From positions 1 to 38,775 of the forward strand of contig NZ_JACSNQ010000018.1 in assembly GCF_016900315.1 (NCBI RefSeq): a stretch of 38,775 nt of DNA, written 5' to 3'. Position 1 is the first letter of the stretch. Each line of letters opens with the position of its first letter. A program made the translations under genes and the position numbers. Shown one piece after another: positions 32,087-38,775 of the stretch. The notes below the pieces were generated by a model. It worked only from the letters and a program-made list of their open reading frames with translations. It was not told the DNA's origin and searched no databases. The stretch comes from Olsenella profusa. GTDB taxonomy: Bacteria; Actinomycetota; Coriobacteriia; Coriobacteriales; Atopobiaceae.

Positions 32087-34333
32087 ATGGCGCAGGCGGT
32101 TGACCCGGCGGTCACGGAGCGGCGCGAGCGCGTCGGCGGGGAGCTCGTGCGCTTTGGGCGGGAGCGCGGCGGTGAGCGCCTCACGGTGGTCTCGCCCTAC
32201 GAGCCCGCCGGGGACCAGCCCCAGGCCATAGAGAAGCTTGCCGACGGGGTGGAGCGGGGCCTGCGCTACCAGACGCTCATGGGTGTCACGGGCTCGGGCA
32301 AGACCTTCACCATGGCCAAGACCATCGAGAAGCTCAACCGCCCCACGCTCATCATGGAGCCCAACAAGACGCTCGCCGCCCAGGTGGCCAGCGAGATGCG
32401 CGAGCTCTTCCCCAACAACGCGGTGGTCTACTTCGTCAGCTACTACGACTACTACCAGCCCGAGGCCTACGTCCCGCAGACGGACACCTACATAGAGAAG
32501 GACGCCTCCATCAACGAGGAGGTGGAGAAGCTCCGCCACCAGGCCACCTCGAGCCTGCTCTCCCGGCGTGACGTCATCGTGGTGGCCTCGGTCTCCTGCA
32601 TCTACGGCATCGGCAGCCCGCAGGACTATGCGGGCCTCGCCCCCAACGTGAGCAAGGACGAGCCGCTGGAGCGCGACGACCTCATCCACGCCCTCATCGA
32701 CATCCAGTACGACCGCAACGACTACGACCTCTCCCGCGGCACCTTTCGCGTGCGCGGGGACACCGTGGACGTCTTCCCGCCCTACGCGGAGAACCCCCTG
32801 CGCATCTCCTTCTTCGGGGACGAGGTGGAGCTCATCGCCGAGGTGGACAACGTCACCGGGGAGATCGTGCGGGAGTACGACGCGATCCCCATCTGGCCGG
32901 CGTCGCACTACGTGACCGAGCGGCCCAAGGTCACCCACGCCCTCCAGACCATATCCGAGGAGCTGGAGGAGCGCGTGGCCGAGCTCAAGGCCAACGACAT
33001 GCTGCTGGAGGCCCAGCGCCTCGCGCAGCGCACTGGCTACGACCTCGAGATGCTCGAGACGATGGGCTACTGCAACGGCATCGAGAACTACTCGCGCCAC
33101 CTGGACGGGCGGGCCCCCGGCGAGCCGCCCTACACCCTCATCGACTACTTCCCCTCGGACATGCTCTGCATCATCGACGAGTCCCACGTGACGGTCCCGC
33201 AGATCCGCGGCATGTACGAGGGGGACCGCTCGCGCAAGGTCACGCTCGTGGACCACGGGTTCCGCCTGCCGTCCGCCCTCGACAACCGGCCGCTGCGCTT
33301 CGACGAGTTCGAGGCGCGCGTGCCGCAGTTCATCTACGTCTCGGCCACGCCCGGGGACTACGAGGAGACGGTCAGCCAGCAGCAGGTCGAGCAGATCATC
33401 CGCCCCACGGGGCTTCTCGACCCCAAGGTGGACGTGCGGCCGGTGGAGGGCCAGATCGACGACCTCATCGCGGAGATCAAGGACCGCGTGGCGAGAAAGG
33501 AGCGGGTGCTCGTGACCACGCTCACCAAGCGCATGGCCGAGGACCTCACCGACCACCTCCTGGACGAGAGCGTCCGCGTCAACTACATGCACTCGGACAC
33601 CGCCACGCTCGACCGCGTGGACATCATCAGGGACCTGCGCGTGGGCAAGATCGACGTGCTCGTGGGCATCAACCTGCTGCGCGAGGGCCTGGACATCCCC
33701 GAGGTCTCCCTCGTGGCGATCCTGGACGCGGACAAGGAGGGGTTCCTCCGCAACCGGCGCTCCCTCATCCAGACGATGGGCCGCGCGGCGAGAAACGCCC
33801 AGGGCGAGGTCATCATGTACGCCGACTCGATCACGGACTCCATGCGCGCCGCCATCGGGGAGACCGCGCGCCGCCGCCAGATCCAGGAGGCCTACAACGA
33901 GGAGCACGGCATCGTGCCCCAGACGGTGAGGAAGTCCATCACGGACGTCTCGTCGTTCATCTCCGAGGCCGAGGCCACGCTCGAGGGCAAGACACGCGAC
34001 CGTCACGGCACCGGCAGCCACGGCGCCTTCGAGAGCCTGGCGGCCGGGAGCGAACCCGGCGCCGGGGACACCGCGCGCGACGTGGCGGCCGAGCTCGCCG
34101 AGCTTCCCGCCACCGAGCTGGCCGACGTGGTGGACGCCCTCGAGGAGGAGATGGCCGCCGCCTCTGAGGCCATGGACTTCGAGACGGCCGCCCGCCTGCG
34201 CGACCAGATCGTCGCCATCCGCACCAAGGTGGAGGGCGGAACCGCCGACGACGTGATCGCCCGTCTCAAGGCCGGTGCGCGCAAGGGTAGCGCGCACGCC
34301 ACGCGCCGCCGCTACCGGCCTCACAAGAAGTAG
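32087..34333 (+). CDS. uvrB: Excinuclease ABC subunit B
   Basis: This 748-residue UvrB is the damage-verifying helicase-like subunit of nucleotide excision repair. It carries Walker A (GVTGSGKT, about residues 66-73), the damage-probing beta-hairpin region ([15 protein letters not shown], about 117), the Walker B-like IIDESH (about 362), helicase motifs [14 protein letters not shown] and [22 protein letters not shown], and a C-terminal UVR motif (about 690-725) that contacts UvrC. The length is slightly above the usual 670 because of a longer N-terminus and an acidic linker before the UVR motif. A LexA-like box upstream fits its known SOS control. Confidence 0.97.
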   Translation: MAQAVDPAVTERRERVGGELVRFGRERGGERLTVVSPYEPAGDQPQAIEKLADGVERGLRYQTLMGVTGSGKTFTMAKTIEKLNRPTLIMEPNKTLAAQVASEMRELFPNNAVVYFVSYYDYYQPEAYVPQTDTYIEKDASINEEVEKLRHQATSSLLSRRDVIVVASVSCIYGIGSPQDYAGLAPNVSKDEPLERDDLIHALIDIQYDRNDYDLSRGTFRVRGDTVDVFPPYAENPLRISFFGDEVELIAEVDNVTGEIVREYDAIPIWPASHYVTERPKVTHALQTISEELEERVAELKANDMLLEAQRLAQRTGYDLEMLETMGYCNGIENYSRHLDGRAPGEPPYTLIDYFPSDMLCIIDESHVTVPQIRGMYEGDRSRKVTLVDHGFRLPSALDNRPLRFDEFEARVPQFIYVSATPGDYEETVSQQQVEQIIRPTGLLDPKVDVRPVEGQIDDLIAEIKDRVARKERVLVTTLTKRMAEDLTDHLLDESVRVNYMHSDTATLDRVDIIRDLRVGKIDVLVGINLLREGLDIPEVSLVAILDADKEGFLRNRRSLIQTMGRAARNAQGEVIMYADSITDSMRAAIGETARRRQIQEAYNEEHGIVPQTVRKSITDVSSFISEAEATLEGKTRDRHGTGSHGAFESLAAGSEPGAGDTARDVAAELAELPATELADVVDALEEEMAAASEAMDFETAARLRDQIVAIRTKVEGGTADDVIARLKAGARKGSAHATRRRYRPHKK

Positions 34334-34395
34334 GCGCCACCGGCACCCGCCTGCGCGGAGAACTGCCCGCGCGCCGTGCGCATGGGGCGGCGACG

Positions 34396-34436
34396 GCTTG
34401 GGTAGAATGGAGTCTGGTCAACAGGGAGAGGGAGGC
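34396..34436 (+). promoter_or_regulatory. Promoter and RBS of the PTS IIB gene
   Basis: GCTTGGGTAGAAT (34396-34408) is identical over 13 bases to the element upstream of mrp. TAGAAT is the likely -10, with no convincing -35. GGGAGAGGGAGG is the RBS. The gap after uvrB (34334-34440) holds nothing else. Confidence 0.5.
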
Positions 34437-34440
34437 TGAG

Positions 34441-34725
34441 ATGGCAACGAAGATCGTCGTGGCATGCGGCTCTGGTGTGGCAACCTCCGAGATGGTGGCT
34501 GCTAAGATCCGGAAGCTCCTCGAGGGGGAGGGCGTCCAGGCCGACGTCGTGCCCGTCGAGGTCTCACGGCTTGACGAGGAGCTTGCGGACGCCGACGTCT
34601 ACATCCCGGTCGTGCGCACGGAGGGCACCTATGACGTCCCCGTGCTGAACGGCGTGGCCTTCCTCACGGGCATGAACCAGGAGGAGGAGTTCTCCAAGCT
34701 GCTCGACATCATCCGCTTCGAGTAG
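34441..34725 (+). CDS. PTS sugar transporter subunit IIB (GatB-like)
   Basis: This 94-residue protein resembles the galactitol-family IIB (GatB) phosphocarrier. It begins MATKIVVACGSGVATSEM, in which Cys9 is the phosphorylated residue in the typical CGSGVATS loop. IIB receives phosphate from IIA and passes it to sugar bound by IIC. No IIA or IIC gene is next to it: uvrB lies upstream and a convergent FAD dehydrogenase downstream. It has its own promoter. It may serve a distant permease or act as a regulator. The carbohydrate is unknown. Confidence 0.85.
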   Translation: MATKIVVACGSGVATSEMVAAKIRKLLEGEGVQADVVPVEVSRLDEELADADVYIPVVRTEGTYDVPVLNGVAFLTGMNQEEEFSKLLDIIRFE

Positions 34726-34786
34726 CGGTCCCGCCCCGTCGGTCCCAGCGGCCGGCCGCCGACGCCCCCGGCACAGACCCCGGCGC

Positions 34787-36460
34787 TCAGGTCCGTGACG
34801 CGTACTCCGCCACGATCTTCTCGGCGGCGAGGATGCCGTCGGTGGCCGCGCTCATGATGCCGCCCGCGTACCCCGCGCCCTCGCCCACGGGCCAGAGCCC
34901 GCGCACGCTCACGCTCTGGCCGTCGTCGCCGCGCGTCACGCGCACCGGCGAGCTCGAGCGCGTCTCCACGCCGGTGAGCACGGCGTCGGCCGCGTCAAAT
35001 CCGTGCAGGTGCCGGGCCATCTGGGGGATGGCGGCACGCAGAGTCTCGCTCACGTAGTCGGGCAGGCAGGGCGCGACGTCGCCCCAGGCCACGCCGCGCG
35101 GGTAGGTGGGCTGCACGCGCCCGCCCGCGCTCGAGCCCACGCCCCTCAGAAAGTCCCCCACGAGCTGCGCCGGTGCCACGAAGTCGCCGCCGCCCGCCGC
35201 AAAGGCCGCGCGCTCGCAGCGCCGCTGGAGCTCCACGCCGGCGAGCACGTCGTCACCGGGGAGGTCGTCCGGGAAGACGTTGGCGAGCAGGCCCGCGTTG
35301 GCGTTCGTGCCGGCGCGGTCCGAGAGGCTCATGCCGTTGGTGCACACGCCGCCCGGCTCGCTCGCTGCGGAGACCACGTAGCCGCCGGGGCACATGCAGA
35401 AGGAGAACGCGCTGCGCCCGGAGGGCAGGTGGCAGGAGAGCTTGTAGGGCGCCGCCCCGAGGGCGGGGTGCCCGGCCGCCGCACCGTAGAGCGCGCGGTC
35501 GACGTCCGCCTGCAGGTGCTCGATCCGCACGCCCATCGCGAAGGTCTTGCGCTCCAGGGCCACGCCGCGCTCCCGCAGGAGCTCGAAGACGTCGCGGGCG
35601 GAGTGCCCGCAGGCAAGGACCACGCAGCTCGCGGCCACGCGCTCCTCCCGCATCGCGCCGTCGGACCCCGTGCCCGCCAGCGTCACGGAGCGCACACGCC
35701 CTCCGGTCACGTCTACATCCGTCATGCGGCAGCGGCAGCGGACCTCGCCGCCGGCCTCCTCGATCTCCCGCACGATCTCGCTCACCACGCGCGGCAGCAC
35801 GTCGCTTCCCACGTGCGGCTTGGCGTCCCAGAGGATCTCCCGCTGGGCGCCCGCCGCCACGAAGGTCTCCAGGATGAGGCGGTGCGCGGGGCTCCGGGTG
35901 CCGGTCTGGAGCTTGCCGTCGGAGAACGTGCCCGCGCCGCCGACGCCAAACTGTATGTTGCTCTCGGGGTCGAGGACGCCGGTCCGGTTGTGCGCGGCCA
36001 CCACCTCGGCGCGCCGGGTCGCGTCGTCGCCGCGCTCTACGAGCAGCGGCTCGAGCCCCGCCCGGGCAAGGGAGAGCGCGCAGAAGAGCCCCGCGCAGCC
36101 CGCGCCCACCACCACGGGGCGCTCGCCCGGCCGCGCCGGGGCGCCCACGGGGTCGGGGAGGCGGTAGGGTGCCTCGTCCACCACGCGCACGTTCCTGTCG
36201 GCGTGGCGCCGGGCAAGGCGGGCGAGAAGCCCGCGCTCGGCCGCGGCCCCGCCGGAAAGCTCGGCACGCAGGGTGAACGTGAGATGGGCGTCGCCGTGGC
36301 GGCGGGCGTCGATGGAGCGGCGCCGGCGCTCGACGGTCGCAAGGTCCTTCTCGCCTATGCGCAGCTTGCGCGCGAGCGCGCGTCGGCAGGCGGTGAGCTC
36401 GGCGGCGTCAGAGCCGTCCAGCTGGTCGAGGGCTATGCGGATGCCTGAGATCTCGAGCAT
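34787..36460 (-). CDS. FAD-dependent dehydrogenase
   Basis: This 557-residue protein belongs to the uncharacterised FAD-dependent dehydrogenase group (COG2509 type). A roughly 90-residue N-terminal domain rich in Arg is followed by the dinucleotide-binding motif VVGAGCAGLFCALSLARAG (about residue 115), then NIQFGVGGAGTFSDGKLQTG, the family's hallmark, and SFCMCPGGYVVSAASE. The C-terminus ends GEGAGYAGGIMSAATDG, the flavin-contact motif. The reaction and substrate are unknown. GAAAGGGAGG is the RBS. It is the last gene of a three-gene minus-strand operon with the flavoprotein and mrp genes, starting 39 bp after the preceding stop. Confidence 0.87.
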   Translation of the reverse strand: MLEISGIRIALDQLDGSDAAELTACRRALARKLRIGEKDLATVERRRRSIDARRHGDAHLTFTLRAELSGGAAAERGLLARLARRHADRNVRVVDEAPYRLPDPVGAPARPGERPVVVGAGCAGLFCALSLARAGLEPLLVERGDDATRRAEVVAAHNRTGVLDPESNIQFGVGGAGTFSDGKLQTGTRSPAHRLILETFVAAGAQREILWDAKPHVGSDVLPRVVSEIVREIEEAGGEVRCRCRMTDVDVTGGRVRSVTLAGTGSDGAMREERVAASCVVLACGHSARDVFELLRERGVALERKTFAMGVRIEHLQADVDRALYGAAAGHPALGAAPYKLSCHLPSGRSAFSFCMCPGGYVVSAASEPGGVCTNGMSLSDRAGTNANAGLLANVFPDDLPGDDVLAGVELQRRCERAAFAAGGGDFVAPAQLVGDFLRGVGSSAGGRVQPTYPRGVAWGDVAPCLPDYVSETLRAAIPQMARHLHGFDAADAVLTGVETRSSSPVRVTRGDDGQSVSVRGLWPVGEGAGYAGGIMSAATDGILAAEKIVAEYASRT

Positions 36461-36499
36461 GGGTGCCTCCCTTTCGTAGGTGCACGGTCGGGTGCGGCG

Positions 36500-37717
36500 T
36501 CAGCGCGCCTGTGCGGCGGCCGCGCCGGCGACAAGCCCGCTCCGCCAGGCCCAGGCCAGGTTGAAGCCGCCGCAGGCGCCGTCCACGTCGAGCGCCTCGC
36601 CGCAGGCAAAGAGCCCGCGCGCCTCGCGCGCCTCGAGCGTCCCCGGCAGGAACTGCTCGGTCAGAAGCCCGCCGCGCGTCACCTGAGCGCGCTCCGGCTC
36701 GGCCGGGCCCGTGACGCGCAGGCGCAGGTCGAGCGCAAGCGAGACCACGTCGGCGCCGGTGGCCGCAAGCACGGACTCGATGGCGGGGTCGAGAAACCCC
36801 GCGCAGCTCCCGGCCCGCCCCGCGAGCCCGCGCGCGTCGGCCTCGTCGAGCATCCCGTCCGCAAACGCGAGCGACACCACGTCTCCCGGCCGTGCCGTGC
36901 GGGAGAGGTCGAACGCGACGATGCCCGAGATCCCGTACGGGCGGAAGAGCACCTCCCCGCGCTCGCGGGCCACCTCGGCGCCGTCGCGCAGCAGCCGAGC
37001 GCACGCGTGGGCGCGGCGCCCGTCGAGGTCGGCCAGACTCAGCGCGGCCCCCTGCGGCTCGCACGCGAGCGCGCAGAGCACGGGCCGGAAGGGGGAGCAC
37101 GCCAGGCCGAGCGACCTCGTCAGCGCCTCGCCGCCGCCCGCGGCAAAGACCACCGCGCCCGCGCGCAGGCTCCCGGAGGCCACCGCGCCCTCCGCGCCCG
37201 CCCACGTCACAACCCAGCCGCCGTCCGCGTGCGCCACCGAGGTCACCTCGCGTGCCGGGGCCAGCGTGGCCCCGGCGCGACCCGCGCGGGCGAGCAGCAC
37301 CGCGCGCACGCTCGCCGCCTGGCGCGAGCAGGGGTAGAGGCGCCCCTGCTCTTCGAGGACCGTCTGGAGCCCACAGGCGTCAAAGAACGCGAGGACGTCG
37401 CCCCGGAACCGCGCGGCGTCCCCGCAGACGGCCTCCACGAAGGCGGGGTCGTTGTAGCGGTCGGGGCAGAGGCGGGCGTTGGCGAGGTTGCAGCGGCCGT
37501 TGCCGGTGGCAAGGATCGTGCGCCCGCACTCCGCGGAGCGCTCCAGCACCACCACGCGCGCTCCGGCCTCTCCCGCGGCGATCGCGGCGGCCAGCCCGGC
37601 GGCGCCCCCGCCGACCACGGCGACGTCCGCCGCGTCCGGCAACCGCACGGCCGCGGCGACCGCCAGGGCCGCCTCGCGCGCCTTGGACCTCGAGGTTCTT
37701 CTCGCCGGGCGGGCCAC
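36500..37717 (-). CDS. HI0933/BaiN-like flavoprotein
   Basis: This 405-residue protein is an FAD-binding enzyme of the HI0933-like (BaiN/YhiN, 'aminoacetone oxidase') family. It has VAVVGGGAAGLAAAIAAGE (residues 32-50), ATGNGRCNLAN (about 70) and a C-terminal ACGEALDVDGACGGFNLAWA flavin motif. Family members reduce or oxidise small molecules, including bile-acid intermediates, but orthologous function here is unproven. I place the start at GTG 37717, one base after the mrp stop, with AGGA in the end of mrp as weak RBS. This GTG is followed at once by a dispersed-word copy (37698-37706), read as ARRT with two AGA codons. The longer upstream frame lies inside mrp and is rejected. Confidence 0.85.
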   Translation of the reverse strand: MARPARRTSRSKAREAALAVAAAVRLPDAADVAVVGGGAAGLAAAIAAGEAGARVVVLERSAECGRTILATGNGRCNLANARLCPDRYNDPAFVEAVCGDAARFRGDVLAFFDACGLQTVLEEQGRLYPCSRQAASVRAVLLARAGRAGATLAPAREVTSVAHADGGWVVTWAGAEGAVASGSLRAGAVVFAAGGGEALTRSLGLACSPFRPVLCALACEPQGAALSLADLDGRRAHACARLLRDGAEVARERGEVLFRPYGISGIVAFDLSRTARPGDVVSLAFADGMLDEADARGLAGRAGSCAGFLDPAIESVLAATGADVVSLALDLRLRVTGPAEPERAQVTRGGLLTEQFLPGTLEAREARGLFACGEALDVDGACGGFNLAWAWRSGLVAGAAAAQAR

Positions 37718-37718
37718 G

Positions 37719-38609
37719 CTAGGCGTCCTGGCCGGCCTGGCCACCGCGTACCGCGTCCACGAACTCCGCGGTGCGCACCACCATGTCGGTGGCCTCCTCG
37801 AGCAGGCCCTCGGGCAGCGCGCGCTCGAAGGTGCCGTTGTCGCAGGCCGCGGCCAGCGCCGGGTCGATGCCCAGCTGGCCGAGGGCCTCAACGTCGAAGG
37901 CCTCGGCGGTCTCGGCCAGGCGGCTCGGCCCGTAGGGGTAGATCTTCTCGCCGCAGTGCGGGCACTCGACGTAGGCCATGTTCTCCACGAGGCCGATCAC
38001 CGGCACCTTCATGAGGTTGGCCATGTTGACGGCCTTGCCGACCACCATCTGCACGAGGTCCTGCGGCGAGCTCACGATGACCACGCCGTCGACCGGCAGG
38101 GACTGGAACACCGTGAGAGCCACGTCGCCGGTTCCCGGGGGCATGTCCACGAGCAGGTAGTCGAGCTCGCCCCAGGCGCACTGGCCCCAGAACTGGTTGA
38201 TGGCGCCGGCTACCACCGGGCCGCGCCAGAGCACCGGGTCGCTCTCGTGCTCGAGCACGAGGTTGGCGCTCATGACCTTGATGCCGCCGGCGGTCTGGTT
38301 GGGGACGAGCAGCTGGTCCACGGCGTGGGCCCGCTCGCCCGCAAGGCCCATCATCCGCGGGATCGAGGGCCCGGTGATGTCGGCGTCGAGGATGCCCACG
38401 CGCGCGCCGCGGCGGGCCAGGTTCACGGCAAGGATGCCGCACACGAGCGACTTGCCCACGCCCCCCTTGCCCGAGACCACGCCGATCACGTGGTGGACGT
38501 TGGAGCAGTCGTTCTGCTCGACCTGCTGGGGCGCCTGGGCGGCCGTCTTGCCGCCGTGCAGCGTCTCGTCGACCTCCTGGCGGAGCTTCTCGCGGTCCTG
38601 CTGGTTCAT
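37719..38609 (-). CDS. mrp: Mrp/NBP35 family Fe-S cluster carrier ATPase
   Basis: This 296-residue P-loop ATPase of the Mrp/ApbC/Nbp35 family carries and delivers iron-sulfur clusters. The deviant Walker A with two lysines is GKGGVGKS (residues 47-54), the switch region is LLVDMPPGTGD, and the cluster-binding CPHC lies near residue 217 (ENMAYVECPHCGEK). The N-terminus is a short charged helix. It is the first gene of the minus-strand operon with two flavoproteins. GAGAGGAA before the ATG is the RBS. The closeness to flavoenzymes may reflect shared redox maturation, which is inference. Confidence 0.95.
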   Translation of the reverse strand: MNQQDREKLRQEVDETLHGGKTAAQAPQQVEQNDCSNVHHVIGVVSGKGGVGKSLVCGILAVNLARRGARVGILDADITGPSIPRMMGLAGERAHAVDQLLVPNQTAGGIKVMSANLVLEHESDPVLWRGPVVAGAINQFWGQCAWGELDYLLVDMPPGTGDVALTVFQSLPVDGVVIVSSPQDLVQMVVGKAVNMANLMKVPVIGLVENMAYVECPHCGEKIYPYGPSRLAETAEAFDVEALGQLGIDPALAAACDNGTFERALPEGLLEEATDMVVRTAEFVDAVRGGQAGQDA

Positions 38610-38659
38610 GCGTGTTCCTCTCCTGGGCGCCTTCCCGGCGCAAGCGTGTCATGACACCG

Positions 38660-38672
38660 ATTCTACCCAAGC
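38660..38672 (-). promoter_or_regulatory. Promoter of the mrp operon
   Basis: On the minus strand this reads GCTTGGGTAGAAT, the same 13 bases as upstream of the PTS IIB gene. TAGAAT is the likely -10, about 50 bp before the mrp start codon. No clear -35. From 38673 to 38775 I see nothing else. Confidence 0.5.
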
Positions 38673-38775
38673 GCGGGGCCGGGATGGTTCATACTTGGCT
38701 CAGCGGGGCCGCCGGCCCTCCGCCGCCTGGGCGCAGCCCGCCCGGGGCGCCCGCCCCCAAGGCCCGCGTGTCGCC

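Noticed and set aside
37718-37891. Longer start for the HI0933-like flavoprotein
   Set aside because: It would overlap mrp by about 170 bp with Arg/Pro-rich residues. The GTG at 37717 gives the normal N-terminus.

Overview
The window looks like chromosomal DNA from a high-GC (roughly 70% by eye) Gram-positive anaerobe of the class Coriobacteriia, probably near Olsenella/Atopobiaceae. Signs are the strong GC preference at third codon positions, a type III glutamine synthetase beside bacterial GltBD, Tat-type lipoprotein substrate-binding proteins, a coaE/lytic-transglycosylase pair and a GatB-like PTS IIB protein. The genus is inference. I see no rRNA, tRNA, prophage, transposase, CRISPR or cas gene, and the protein content is mostly housekeeping.

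Layout. 163-1125: CPBP membrane protease. 1319-7634: gltB-gltD plus a small acidic ORF. 7647-8579 (-): zinc-dependent phospholipase C-like protein. 8948-13002: ABC importer (binding protein, fused double permease, ATPase) of the ferric iron/sugar-phosphate/phosphonate class. 13583-16839 (-): polA and an overlapping rnhA. 17481-19571: glnN (GSIII). 19892-20275: small heavy-metal-binding membrane protein. 20825-21568 (-): HAD hydrolase. 21942-24270: rpsA and an M42 peptidase. 24484-24894: membrane zinc-ribbon protein. 25024-27646: second ABC importer (SsuA/TauA type). 28206-29508: coaE and a lytic transglycosylase. 29587-31908 (-): unrecognised membrane-anchored protein. 32087-34333: uvrB behind a LexA-like SOS box. 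34441-34725: orphan PTS IIB. 34787-38609 (-): an mrp, flavoprotein, FAD-dehydrogenase operon.

GlnN and GltBD together give the GS-GOGAT ammonia assimilation route. PolA, RNase HI and UvrB are replication and repair enzymes. The two ABC operons are complete importers. The mrp operon joins an Fe-S carrier ATPase to two flavoproteins.

The unusual material is between the genes. (1) The 9-mer GGCGAGAAG, usually extended to GGCGAGAAGRAC, occurs 29 times on both strands, mostly intergenic, sometimes as inverted pairs and inside genes in several reading frames. It behaves like a DNA-uptake or other genome-wide signal word. (2) Three intergenic arrays of palindromes, each with its own sequence, share a spacing of about 61-62 bp or half of it (30-32 bp). 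Two of them lie between convergent genes. (3) Several single long inverted repeats occur, including a perfect 25-bp one between polA and glnN. These are the best candidates for something undescribed.
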